Positions 36,001-43,535 are shown, numbered from the stretch's first letter. The stretch is 47,752 nt of DNA from an uncultured Muribaculaceae bacterium (GCA_910583795.1 CAJTZQ010000026.1:1-47752), one strand, 5' to 3'. Notes: a model not told the origin generated them from the letters alone. Translations and numbers: made by a program.

Positions 36001-36831
36001 GTCGATTTCATTTATTATAAGGGCATCCCAGGATTCTTTATCCATTTCGCTACCTTTTTTGTAAGACACTCCGGCATCATATCCAAACATGCTTATGAGT
36101 GCTGAAGGGACTTTCACCTCAAAAGCGCTTGAGCTCGACATCCCGAAATCTGTGCCGATGGCTGTTGCCGCGTCAGCCACAAGTGTTGCAACCGCATCGC
36201 CTTCAGCTGCAGTATAGCCATTACGGTAGTTGTCGTCACGCATATTGTCCCAGTCGTATGCCGTAGGTTCTCCATCTTTTACAAGCGATTGAGGACGTTT
36301 TGCCGGGAATTTATGATATTTAAGGATTTCAGCCAGGGCTGTGCCCACACATCCTACGAGCGGACGGTTGGGTATCATGCCGTTGAATGGAGCTTCCTGA
36401 CTCCATGTTGGGGTTGAAAGGATTTTCTGGGCAAGGCCAGAGCTTCTTGTGAGCATTCCCCAGGATGTTGGCGTCTGATAAATGTTTCCGTTCTCAAGAA
36501 GAGCTTGAGCCGCCTCCGGCACACTTTGTTGTCGCCATGTTGATGTGGTGGAGTAGCCCATCACAGATAAAGAGGAATCGTCTGCGGAGATAATTACGAA
36601 TCCTTTTTTGTCTGAAGCGTTAAACACATAATAAGAGGGTTTGCCGGATTTGTCTGCCACATAGGCAAGTTCCCATGCCTCTCTGTTTGCCAATCTCTCG
36701 ATTGACGCTGTCTTGAAAAAGTCGGAAGCCAAATCTTTTGCTTCGCTTTCCGACAATGTGCTTCCCTTTATTCGTAGTGGATAGAATGCGCAGGAAGCAA
36801 TAATAAGCATCTGTAATATGGTTTTAAACAT
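30034..36831 (-). CDS. Giant C10-family (streptopain-like) cysteine protease with LRR modules and T9SS-like tail
   Basis: 2265 residues. Signal peptide ~1-23; Spi-type pro-domain ~25-120; C10 peptidase ~125-350 with catalytic Cys161 (LVGCVGTALAEI), His293 (VGHAFVCDGY) and the family motif HINWGWGG (~310-317). All key residues are present. Residues ~355-745 and ~830-1210 are two copies of the same ~390-aa block, each closing with BspA-type LRRs (~570-740, ~1040-1210). A third LRR module lies at ~1435-1610. Then come a chitobiase-like domain (IYFTTDGTDPTDSDT, ~1830-1890), two GWNWI repeats and a Por-type C-terminal tail (PSGIHVILIYSGTHRTSRK). Expected to be secreted and held on the surface, where it may cut host or diet proteins. 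Streptopain-family members are usually far shorter. Confidence 0.87.
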   Translation of the reverse strand: MFKTILQMLIIASCAFYPLRIKGSTLSESEAKDLASDFFKTASIERLANREAWELAYVADKSGKPSYYVFNASDKKGFVIISADDSSLSVMGYSTTSTWRQQSVPEAAQALLENGNIYQTPTSWGMLTRSSGLAQKILSTPTWSQEAPFNGMIPNRPLVGCVGTALAEILKYHKFPAKRPQSLVKDGEPTAYDWDNMRDDNYRNGYTAAEGDAVATLVADAATAIGTDFGMSSSSAFEVKVPSALISMFGYDAGVSYKKGSEMDKESWDALIINEIDENRPVLYCGQDVSVGHAFVCDGYEMHGPTAYFHINWGWGGAADGFYASDALNPTVSNSYAFNNLTTIVYNIKPASSSDEWSPIHITSDERQIGITIDTSDINPGSTYSVRAGALKNISNNNFSGTLAVALFNSDGSLKQLLSEGKNINIASLNILKYTDISFTVPSDATISDNDVVRLVTKETNSEKWLKVANDLMTTGEIRAKGNDVPYFNINIPASVDGVEITTPANQVIKGRDFSFKVVSLSPENVVTVKANGFILSPEPDNSYRLTNVVENQEISILVQNAADVVYKRNIWVQSGKLSQIISETESATIKDLTLYGTINAEDFSFIREKMKLSRLDLSSASITASGADPANAIPAKALKGCSSLTQIILPKNINTLKNGCFSYSGLTSVEIPASVTTIEYNIFLGCDALHEVIARRPSPTWINWCVFQGTPKTKLIVPVGASEAYRNKDYWKEFKEIIEENPVDPQSYSVMLQDSPGIRFIPISETTETAPGSQYQFKIETEDSYGDDIVEIYANNNRIYPDQDGVFKTVINANTLIHVDFRKPDSAGADSPWKITGAAGGVGLVTDLVNVVAGKSFTIRANALAIPSDNADAYYCAALTDKNGAIKELISPIVYNSIYNFGNLPANFTCQVKESTVREGNLVRIVTSVDKKKWNLVNADNDTINDHIDAIGNRVVYHNINMPEKVEGAAIEGGATRVVRGMPFSMKVTPVSVDDRITIAINGINTIVEAPIANISIPAVVEDMEIAIQVNPMGSDAYTMVNVKEGELDAKIAQCPSRLKIIGVMRSEDFNALRKHASTIVDLDLADLTIKGAGDLANAIPSSAFASTETTETALQTIILPSNLVNIEENAFYRCTALKEITIPATVTYVGAGAFSTCSALNKIIMNGAKPPVTGNMNPFPDNSSQITLEVPEGAEQYYQQASFWNSLGLSTSEPFYNIQIDPERSFNYNEYFTLTKIPKMNTTVNVGLPNSTKSTNPVRRPNVAFRVYDNDYEVTYYTYGGSSYSSVRYGQHGVIFDPSYSETSRRYPQDHVIKVVFHYPINFKLPSNISAEFVDVNEENVWKEVWMELFVEGSEQRPTLYKEGEDYKFRLNSESDNLDINVKSVSKIMTKVGNSPEYKTVETNLIPDENGLYVISNLQGDTQIEITASPRISDGSLLSAEEISLVSNEAAKTISDISITGTLDETAFSEIREKFVSLESINMSGLENDIIPANALSGMTQLRDIVIPGNVKTIGDNAFAGCSNLGTITLPGVSSIGDGAFDGCSSLTSITILGVSSDNDKTDTSTRSSANARIAADSFIGINPNCLIYLPENWSEDLSGIKNVIINKSGARVATGDIELSGNYPFEAPASFSLADHSISLSIDIPGSTKTVGGGWKGIILPFTPDEIVYGEDFTPRGEKVLNIMSFSGESDSSLSPAENIVANTPYFANMHAPFESMSVTFSAKGKSTGDQLEYDITTSPQPEELKATGSGFTLYGSFNGKSVQSSPYLINDDGSALSKAVESSSAVAPFSVYACADDVSSPAVLNIGSHPLWVFDPKSSRESGSKLYRSELIDLTSQTKGASIYFTTDGTDPTDSDTRQIYASPISIADESVLLHAVAECEGNFSDPVELEYGLKKTNVTRNLEEGWNWISHNVENDIPVASVISDNVSRILSQSEEAIRDPQSGFVGNLENLHPLEAYKVMTSGEDTQISISGISFDPATKVKLHKGWNWIGCHSENDAFPITDMFANLEIEEGDMIVGREGFSQVDAEGNWVGNLSQLLLGHGYMYLSGSNKEFTYNTLSSDNATQATSDEAEQVWKINRGAYPSVMPVTSCLETEDGIPASEGEYVIGAFCGDECRGIGVPVDRLTMISVFGNPGDLISFRVISNKTGDEYILNRTITFSEDPAGSLKEPLALTIDSSSVGNVYGGEYNVSVENGSLVISGDTSAIDRVEIYDMCGMKEHSLSAPNGSSISVDGLPSGIHVILIYSGTHRTSRKIEIK

Positions 36832-37210
36832 AATCGATGATTATTAATGTTGCTAAAAAATTGGTTTATTTAAGTTGTTTGTGGTTTTGTAAATCAAATA
36901 CACTAAATAATTTTTATGTAAAAGTTTTATCCAGTTTTTGTGGAAATTGGTTTCCCCGGTGCTTTATATCTGAATTATGTCTCGCTCAATCTTCCGTCAT
37001 GGATATTATCATTAGCTCCCCGTTTAATCTTATAGACACATTGCGTGCATTTATGAAGGTATCTATAACTGAAGTTGTCCTATAAAATATTCAGGGTGAC
37101 TATTGAAACGTTTACATGAATAGCACTGATGGTTTAATTTATAATAGATTATATCATTGATTGACATAAAACCTGAAGATAAGCTTGACAATTCAATATA
37201 AATTTGGGTG

Positions 37211-37218
37211 CAAAGGTA
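37211..37218 (-). promoter_or_regulatory. -7 element upstream of the C10 protease gene
   Basis: On the minus strand TACCTTTG (37218-37211) is an exact -7 match. No TTTG is seen at 19-21 bp upstream. It would give a leader of about 370 nt before the protease start at 36831, long for this phylum, so regulation in the leader is possible. Confidence 0.4.
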
Positions 37219-37425
37219 CATAAAAAAACTAATTTTAACCCTCTTTGTAAAAGAAAGTCAAGAGAGAAATTATCTTAATATGACGTACGTCCGGTTTGAA
37301 GTAGTCTCGACAATCTATATGGCGTAGATGCATGACGAATGATCGTGGCGAGGTTAATCTCCTCCATAGTGCACACAACTTGCTTGAATAAAAAATAGAT
37401 TTTTTGAAAAAATATATTCAAAAAT

Positions 37426-37481
37426 TTTGGAGAATAATAAATTTAGACTACCTTTGCAGTGTATTAATATCCTAATACACT
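37426..37481 (+). promoter_or_regulatory. Full -33/-7 promoter with palindromic operator for the efflux operon
   Basis: TTTG at 37426-37429 is followed after exactly 19 bp by TACCTTTG (37449-37456), a complete Bacteroidetes promoter. Directly after it, over the expected transcription start, is an inverted repeat AGTGTATTA-N6-TAATACACT (37458-37481). An operator there would block initiation, so a dimeric repressor is likely. No such regulator gene is adjacent. The leader to the ATPase start is ~220 nt. Confidence 0.75.
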
Positions 37482-37683
37482 ATAATGAGAGTGATAATTA
37501 AAGTTTGCAAGTGGAAAATGTAACTTTTTAGAATAAAATTCGTCTTTAGGAAAAGAATCTTACATTTTGTACTTAAAAACGCAAAATAGAGGAAATAATG
37601 TAATAACAAATGGGCGGTAGCGTTAAAATATTGTTTTATACAATGTTTTATCAGTTTAACAACCTTGTAAATAATCCGAGGTC

Positions 37684-38397
37684 ATGAACGAAGAAATGAT
37701 ACGTCTCAGAGACGTCAACAAGACTTATGACGGGGCAGTTCCTCTTCACGTGCTGAAAGGGATAAACCTCGATGTCTATAAAGGAGAGCTTGTCTCTATA
37801 ATGGGTGCCTCAGGTTCCGGGAAATCAACATTGCTTAATATTCTGGGAATTCTTGACAACTATGATTCGGGAGAATATTATATTGACGGCAAATTAATAA
37901 AGAACTTGAGTGAGAACAGGGCTGCGGAATATCGCAATAAGATGATAGGGTTTGTGTTTCAATCTTTTAATCTTATCAACTATAAGGATGCGGTTGAAAA
38001 TGTGGCTTTACCACTTTTTTATCAAGGGGTTTCACGCAAGAAACGCAATAAGCTTGCCATGGAACAGCTTGAACGGATGGGGCTTGCCGACAGGGCTCAT
38101 CATCTTCCCGGAGAACTCTCGGGCGGTCAGAAACAGCGTGTGGCTATTGCACGCGCCATGATCACCAATCCTTCAATCATACTCGCCGACGAACCTACCG
38201 GTGCGCTCGACAGCAAGACCTCTCACGACGTGATGGGCATATTTCGCGAACTGAACGAGAAAGAAGGGAAGACAATCATCATAGTCACTCATGATCCCGG
38301 AGTTGCAAAGCAGACAAACCGTCTGATACGTATATCAGACGGGCTGATTGTGCCCGGAGATATGGAAGTGCCTCAAAATGCAGTGTGCCAATGTTAG
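37684..38397 (+). CDS. ABC transporter ATP-binding protein (MacB/LolD type)
   Basis: 237 residues, the ATPase of a tripartite efflux or lipoprotein-type exporter. Walker A GASGSGKST (~41-49, Lys47), Q-loop FQSFN (Gln93), signature LSGGQKQR (~145-152), Walker B IILADEP (~165-171, Glu170) and the switch His203 (VTHDP) are all intact. Family-typical VYKGELVSIMGASGSGKST and NRAAEYRNKMIGFVFQ point to the MacB/LolD clade. First gene of a five-gene operon; its last codons overlap the next gene by 7 bp (ATGTTAG). Confidence 0.95.
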   Translation: MNEEMIRLRDVNKTYDGAVPLHVLKGINLDVYKGELVSIMGASGSGKSTLLNILGILDNYDSGEYYIDGKLIKNLSENRAAEYRNKMIGFVFQSFNLINYKDAVENVALPLFYQGVSRKKRNKLAMEQLERMGLADRAHHLPGELSGGQKQRVAIARAMITNPSIILADEPTGALDSKTSHDVMGIFRELNEKEGKTIIIVTHDPGVAKQTNRLIRISDGLIVPGDMEVPQNAVCQC

Positions 38398-39614
38398 ATC
38401 TTTGTAGAGAAATATGGCAGACTATGCGCACAAACAAGTTGCGCACAGCCTTGACAGGTATTGCGGTCACCTGGGGCGTCTTCATGCTCATCGTTCTTTT
38501 GAGTATGGCAAGGGGTGTCACAAACAATTTTACTGAAAACATGATGAGCCGCAACATGGCGCTTATCCGGGTGTTCAGTGGAAGAACCTCCAAACCATAT
38601 AATGGAAACCGGGAAGGTCGTCTGGTCAAACTTAAAAGTGAGGACATGAAGATTATTCCTGCTCAAAATTCTAAATATGTGGGAGAGGTGACATCAAAGC
38701 TTTACGGGAGCAGTAGTGTCTCCACACCTAAAGCAAAAGTTTCCAGTGGATATGAGGGAGTGTTCCCTTCAGAGAGAAGTGTGCAAAGGATAGACAACCT
38801 GAACCAGGGTCGCTTTATTACGGATCGTGATTTGAATGAGAAAGCAAAGGTGATTGTGATCCCTCAATATTATGCCGAGCAGTTGTTTCCGCCGGATGGT
38901 AAAAATGCTCTCGGGGGGCGTGTTGAATGTCAGGGGATTTCGTTTAAAGTTGTAGGCGTGTATGAAAGTGAATGGAACAGAAGCATGTATATCCCTTTCA
39001 CCACGGCAAGGATGCTTGCGGCAGACAAGGAAGATCTCGGAACACTTTCCGTGTCATTGAAGGATGTAAAGACTGAAGAAGATGGCAATTCTGCCGAAAC
39101 CGGCATCCGCAACACGTTGTCTTCAGTACATAATTTTGATCCGGATGATGAAAATGCCGTCTACATATCGAACTATTTCACGAACAGCCTTAAAGCCGGT
39201 CAGGCGATGGTGATACTCGACACAAGCGTGTGGGTGCTGGGAATACTGACACTCCTAACCGGCATTGTCGGGATCAGTAATATCATGTTTGTGACGGTGA
39301 GGGAACGCACTCACGAAATCGGAATAAGAAGGGCAATCGGTGCCAAACCACGTAAAATTTTGATTCAGGTGATAGCGGAAGCAGTCGGTATTACTTTGCT
39401 CTTCGGTTATCTTGGAATTGTGTTCGGCATGGTGGTGACTCAGATTATCTCGTATCTTATCGGTCCCGACGGTCCGCTGACCAATCCTACAGTGAGTATT
39501 GCAATAGCCCTCGAGGTTATGGCTGTCCTTGTCGTGTCGGGGGCGGTAGCCGGATTATTTCCTGCACTTAAAGCATTAAAAGTTAAACCGGTAGAAGCCT
39601 TGCGCGACGAATAA
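38391..39614 (+). CDS. MacB-type ABC permease 1 (FtsX domain)
   Basis: 407 residues from ATG 38391 (an in-frame GTG at 38385 is weaker). It has the MacB permease plan: N-terminal helix (ALTGIAVTWGVFMLIVLLSMARG), a large periplasmic domain of ~220 residues, and three C-terminal helices forming the FtsX core with TVRERTHEIGIRRAIGAKPRKI, the hallmark cytoplasmic loop. It pairs with the next gene, a paralogue, so the exporter would be a heterodimer driven by the upstream ATPase. It ends LKVKPVEALRDE, the typical family terminus. The stop lies 13 bp before the next start. Confidence 0.93.
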   Translation: MLDLCREIWQTMRTNKLRTALTGIAVTWGVFMLIVLLSMARGVTNNFTENMMSRNMALIRVFSGRTSKPYNGNREGRLVKLKSEDMKIIPAQNSKYVGEVTSKLYGSSSVSTPKAKVSSGYEGVFPSERSVQRIDNLNQGRFITDRDLNEKAKVIVIPQYYAEQLFPPDGKNALGGRVECQGISFKVVGVYESEWNRSMYIPFTTARMLAADKEDLGTLSVSLKDVKTEEDGNSAETGIRNTLSSVHNFDPDDENAVYISNYFTNSLKAGQAMVILDTSVWVLGILTLLTGIVGISNIMFVTVRERTHEIGIRRAIGAKPRKILIQVIAEAVGITLLFGYLGIVFGMVVTQIISYLIGPDGPLTNPTVSIAIALEVMAVLVVSGAVAGLFPALKALKVKPVEALRDE

Positions 39615-39627
39615 ACCATATCGGATC

Positions 39628-40884
39628 ATGAAACTTACTATTTTCGACATAGAAAACTGGAAAGAGATCGGCGCGACATTGATGCGCAACAAGACCCGTA
39701 CATTTCTCACAGGATTCGGCATATTCTGGGGAGTTGCGATGCTCGCGATGCTTACGGGAGGAGCCCGGGGAGGAGAAGATCTATTGAAGAGAAATTTTGC
39801 CGGGTTCGCAACCAATACCGGAGGAATGGTCGCCAACCGAACGTCTATGCCCTATAAAGGTTATCAGAAAGGACGCGCATGGCAGATGGATATGACCGAT
39901 GTGGAGCTTGTCAGAGAATCCTTCCCTGAATTTGAGGCTGTTGTCCCATCATTCAATGCAGGGGGTAAAAGTATAAAATATGGCAGGAACTCGTTCTCGG
40001 GACAGCTTTTAGGTGCCGGACCTGACTACACAAAGATAGTTCTCCCGAAACTTTATTCCGGACGTTTCGTGAATGAGGCAGACGTGATGGGTGAGCGGAG
40101 AGTGGCGGTGATTGGAAAGAAGGTGGCGACGCAACTTTTCCCTGACGGAGCTGATCCGATCGGGAAAGTGGTGGATGTTGGAGGCACAGCTTATTCCGTT
40201 ATAGGGGTGACAGGCGATGTCTCGGAGGTGAAAATCAACGGAAGTCTTGACGAGGCAGTGATAATCCCATCCAGCACATTCCGAAGGGCTAACGGGTATG
40301 GCGATATAATAGATTTCCTCCTTGTCACCGGGAAGCCCAATGCAAACCTCTCAGACCTGCTTCCCAAAATGCAGTCTATAGTATATAGGCGGCATGGTAT
40401 CCATCCTGACGACAAGGGTGCATCATGGATAATCAATATTGCGGAGATGTTTGAGCAGGTCGACATGCTTTTTACCGGGGTGGACCTTCTTGCATGGTTT
40501 ATCGGGCTTTCAACACTGCTTGCAGGCGTGATCGGCATCGGCAATATCATGTGGGTCATTGTAAAGGAGCGTACGCAGGAAATAGGGATCAGGCGTGCGA
40601 TAGGTGCAAAGCCACGCGACATAATCATTCAGGTGTTGAGTGAAGGAATTGCCTTGACAGTCGTTGCCGGTTTAGGAGGAATCTGCTTTGCCACGATTGT
40701 GCTTGCAGTGCTCCAACAAATGAACAATCCTGCAGATGCCGTGAGTGAGGCGAGATTCCAGATGAGCTTTACTATAGCGATAGGCATTTTAGGTCTCTTC
40801 GTGCTTTTGGGTACCCTTGCAGGACTTATCCCTTCGATAAAAGCTATGAGAATCAAACCTGTTGAAGCTATTAATGATAAATGA
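39628..40884 (+). CDS. MacB-type ABC permease 2 (FtsX domain)
   Basis: 418 residues and clearly paralogous to the previous gene. It has a MRNKTRTFLTGFGIFWGVAMLAML first helix, a periplasmic MacB_PCD domain, and the FtsX core with IVKERTQEIGIRRAIGAKPRDI and the final MRIKPVEAINDK. Both permeases keep the same helix layout, which argues for a heterodimeric permease rather than one replacing the other. The following 144-bp gap is filled with simple repeats and then the adaptor gene, and no promoter is seen in it, so the five genes are probably one operon. Confidence 0.93.
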   Translation: MKLTIFDIENWKEIGATLMRNKTRTFLTGFGIFWGVAMLAMLTGGARGGEDLLKRNFAGFATNTGGMVANRTSMPYKGYQKGRAWQMDMTDVELVRESFPEFEAVVPSFNAGGKSIKYGRNSFSGQLLGAGPDYTKIVLPKLYSGRFVNEADVMGERRVAVIGKKVATQLFPDGADPIGKVVDVGGTAYSVIGVTGDVSEVKINGSLDEAVIIPSSTFRRANGYGDIIDFLLVTGKPNANLSDLLPKMQSIVYRRHGIHPDDKGASWIINIAEMFEQVDMLFTGVDLLAWFIGLSTLLAGVIGIGNIMWVIVKERTQEIGIRRAIGAKPRDIIIQVLSEGIALTVVAGLGGICFATIVLAVLQQMNNPADAVSEARFQMSFTIAIGILGLFVLLGTLAGLIPSIKAMRIKPVEAINDK

Positions 40885-40890
40885 TTTATT

Positions 40891-41002
40891 CAATTCATAA
40901 TGCATAATTCATAATGCATAATCGGCTACGCAGTAATGGATCTCTCAGAACTCATCTCTCACAACTCACAACTCATCTCTCACAACTCAGAACTCACAAC
41001 TC
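40891..41002. repeat. Two simple repeats in an operon gap
   Basis: The first part (40891-40922) repeats CATAAT/GCATAAT and contains the 19-bp word shared with 22640-22658. The second part (about 40942-41002) is an ACTCA/ACAACTC array with a longer period (CTCTCACAACTCA blocks), almost free of G. In the transcript it would be an unstructured stretch before the adaptor gene. Confidence 0.65.
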
Positions 41003-41028
41003 GAAAAATATAAATACCCAAAAATAAG

Positions 41029-42129
41029 ATGAAAAAGTTTTTCAAAATCCTGTTGATAGTGATCGTGTGTGCGGTCTTCATCGGCACTTTCTTCTATCTT
41101 TATCAAAATTCAAAAGGGAAAGAAGATGTATATTCCCTTCGTTATCCGTCTACAGAATCGATAGAACGGACCACTGTCCTCACCGGAAAGATTGAGCCGC
41201 GTGACGAAATCGATATCAAACCTCAGATTTCCGGCATTATCAGTGAAATTCTCGTTGAGGCTGGCGATCATGTAAACAATGGCGATATCATTGCAAAAAT
41301 CAAAGTGATTCCTGAAGAATCCCAATTATCTTCGGCAGAAAACCGTGTGGCGGTGGCTGAGATTGCCTTGAAGGAGGCGGAAAGGACTTTCAACAGAACC
41401 AGACAGCTGTATGAAAAGAAATATGAAAGTCGGGAAAAATACGAGACTGATGAGGCGGCGCTTGAACGCGCACGCAAGGATCTCGAGCAGGCTAAAGATC
41501 AGCTGACGATTGTGCGCGACGGTGTGTCGGCGGCTAATGCGCAAGGCTCAAACACTCTCGTACGTTCTACCGTGACGGGTGTGGTTCTTGAAGTTCCGGT
41601 AAAAGTCGGTTCTTCCGTAATCCAGGCTAATACATTCAACGATGGTACCACCATAGCCAAAGTTGCCGATATGACAGACCTTATCTTCAAGGGTAAAGTT
41701 GATGAGACGGAGGTGGATCTCTTAAAAGAGGGAATGAACGTGAGGATTTCTGTGGGTGCTGTGGCAAATTCAGACTATCCTGCCGTTATCGAGAAGATAG
41801 CGCCGATGGCTTCCGACGACAACGGAGCAAACACCTTTGAAGTTAAGGCGGCACTTTCAGAGGCTGAAAGTGCGAATCTGCGTGCCGGCTACAGCGCTAA
41901 CGCGAGTGTGATTCTGGATAGAGCCGACAGTGTGCTTTCTGTACCTGAAAGCGTGGTTGAATATGAAGGGGATAAGGCATACGTCTACGTCATGACCGAC
42001 TCAGTGCCTAAACAGGTGTTTGAGAAAAAAGAAATTAAGGTGGGTCTGTCAAACGGACTTATGGTTGAGGTGAAATCAGGAGATCTCACCAAGAAAACTC
42101 CTCTTAGAGGAAATATTGAGAAGGAATAA
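41029..42129 (+). CDS. Periplasmic adaptor (HlyD/MFP family) of the efflux system
   Basis: 366 residues. A single N-terminal membrane anchor (FKILLIVIVCAVFIGTFFYL), then barrel-sandwich and lipoyl halves with ISEILVEAGDHVNNGDIIAKI, a long coiled-coil hairpin (~100-165, SSAENRVAVAEIALKEAERT onward), and the beta-barrel with VDETEVDLLKEGMNVRISVGA. This is a MacA-like adaptor bridging the MacB permeases and the TolC channel. It follows the permeases after the repeat-filled gap and precedes the TolC gene by 12 bp. Confidence 0.93.
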   Translation: MKKFFKILLIVIVCAVFIGTFFYLYQNSKGKEDVYSLRYPSTESIERTTVLTGKIEPRDEIDIKPQISGIISEILVEAGDHVNNGDIIAKIKVIPEESQLSSAENRVAVAEIALKEAERTFNRTRQLYEKKYESREKYETDEAALERARKDLEQAKDQLTIVRDGVSAANAQGSNTLVRSTVTGVVLEVPVKVGSSVIQANTFNDGTTIAKVADMTDLIFKGKVDETEVDLLKEGMNVRISVGAVANSDYPAVIEKIAPMASDDNGANTFEVKAALSEAESANLRAGYSANASVILDRADSVLSVPESVVEYEGDKAYVYVMTDSVPKQVFEKKEIKVGLSNGLMVEVKSGDLTKKTPLRGNIEKE

Positions 42130-42141
42130 ATATTGGCTCTC

Positions 42142-43449
42142 ATGAAAAGATTTCATTACATGATCTTGTCTGCGGCGATGGCTTTGATCCCTGTTTCAGC
42201 AGTAGCGGAAACATGGTCGCTCGACAGTTGCATATCGTATGCCCTCTCACATAATATCAGTGTCAAGCAGCAAGATCTCAGGATAAAGGAGGGGGAATAT
42301 GCAATCAAGGAGGCGCAAGACCGTTATCTTCCTACTCTTGACGCTTCTGCATCTGAATCCATGAACTTTGGCAGGGGTCTTACGTCAGAAAACACTTATG
42401 CCAACCGCAACACCTCCAGCACATCGTGGAGTGTAGGCATGAGTCTCCCCCTTTTCCAAGGTACGGCAGCCTATCGAAGGGTGGAGATAGCCGAACTTTC
42501 GCTTCAACAATATGTGTTGGAAAACGAGTCGACGAAAGATAATATCGCGCTTAATATAATGTCGCAATATCTACAGGTGCTTTATTGCAAGGAGGTTGCC
42601 AAAAGCGCGCGTTCTCAGGCAGAACTTTCGGCATTTCAGGTGGAACGACAGAAAGCATTGATTGAATCCGGCAAGGTTGCCGAGGCGACTTTATACGATC
42701 TTGAGGCGGTAGCTGCGCAAGACCAGCTTCAGATAGTCACATCCGACAATGAGATTCAGACCGCGCTCGTGAATCTTGCAAATATGCTGCAGCTCCCTTC
42801 TGCTGAAGGGTTTGACGTTGTCCCTTTGGAAGACGAGGATCCGTTGATTCCGGGTCCGGATGAAGTCTATGCTTCAGCAATGGGACTTAACAATACTCTC
42901 CTGGGTGCCCGTCAGGCAGTGAAGGTTGCCAATGAAAATATCGGACTTGCCAAGACCGGCTATATCCCGACGTTAAGTTTCAATGCCGGTTTGGGATCAA
43001 GCTATTACACTGTCAGCGGTATGCCAAGCGAGAAATTCGGCAAGCAGATGAAGAACAACTATTCCACTTATCTCGGTTTTTCATTAAGAATCCCGATTTT
43101 TGACGCTTTCAACACCCGAAACAGCATACGACGTGCAAAACTTCAGAAACTGAATGCCGAGTTGACGCTTGAACAGAGGGAAACAGATCTTTATAAGGAT
43201 ATTCAGCTTGCATATTATCAGGCAAAGGGTGCACGCGACCGTTATCTTACATCTGAGAATACGCTGGAGAAGACGAATCTCTCGTTTGAATCCACACGCG
43301 AGCGCTTCGATCTTGGACGTGCCACTCAGGCAGACTACGAACAGGCTAAGAATAATCTTTATAAAACAGAAATCTCGCGGATACAGGCTCATTATGAATA
43401 TTTGCTCCGCGCCAAGATTCTCAGGTTCTACCAGACCAACAAATGGTGA
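42142..43449 (+). CDS. TolC-family outer-membrane efflux channel
   Basis: 435 residues from ATG 42142 (a TTG at 42133 is an unlikely start). The signal peptide MKRFHYMILSAAMALIPVSAVA is followed by WSLDSCISYALSHNISVKQQDLRI, the standard start of TolC proteins, and two OEP repeats with long helices (for example LARQ/VKVANENIGLAKTGYIPTLSF). It forms the exit duct of the tripartite system. A hairpin terminator follows directly, marking the operon end. Confidence 0.93.
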   Translation: MKRFHYMILSAAMALIPVSAVAETWSLDSCISYALSHNISVKQQDLRIKEGEYAIKEAQDRYLPTLDASASESMNFGRGLTSENTYANRNTSSTSWSVGMSLPLFQGTAAYRRVEIAELSLQQYVLENESTKDNIALNIMSQYLQVLYCKEVAKSARSQAELSAFQVERQKALIESGKVAEATLYDLEAVAAQDQLQIVTSDNEIQTALVNLANMLQLPSAEGFDVVPLEDEDPLIPGPDEVYASAMGLNNTLLGARQAVKVANENIGLAKTGYIPTLSFNAGLGSSYYTVSGMPSEKFGKQMKNNYSTYLGFSLRIPIFDAFNTRNSIRRAKLQKLNAELTLEQRETDLYKDIQLAYYQAKGARDRYLTSENTLEKTNLSFESTRERFDLGRATQADYEQAKNNLYKTEISRIQAHYEYLLRAKILRFYQTNKW

Positions 43450-43485
43450 GAGAATTATAATGTTTCAATAAAAAGGTTTTGTTGA

Positions 43486-43535
43486 GAAGCATCCCAAAAG
43501 TGAATTATATAAAACTTTTGGGATGCTTCCCGTTT
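43486..43535 (+). terminator. Rho-independent terminator of the efflux operon
   Basis: GAAGCATCCCAAAAGT (43486-43501) pairs perfectly with ACTTTTGGGATGCTTC (43514-43529) over a 12-nt loop, followed by CCGTTTTT. It lies 36 bp after the TolC stop codon. Confidence 0.9.

Larger units (their letters stand above)
36832..37683. other. Long divergent intergenic region
   Basis: 852 bp between divergent genes. An 82-codon open frame at 36837-37085 has no signal, repeat or recognisable motif and is probably chance. Contents: two promoter regions (described separately), a 10-bp perfect palindrome GACGTACGTC at 37282-37291, and otherwise AT-rich sequence with no RNA gene that I can recognise. Confidence 0.5.

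Noticed and set aside
36837..37085. 82-codon open frame in the divergent intergenic region
   Set aside because: No signal peptide, conserved motif or upstream promoter; composition matches random AT-rich DNA.
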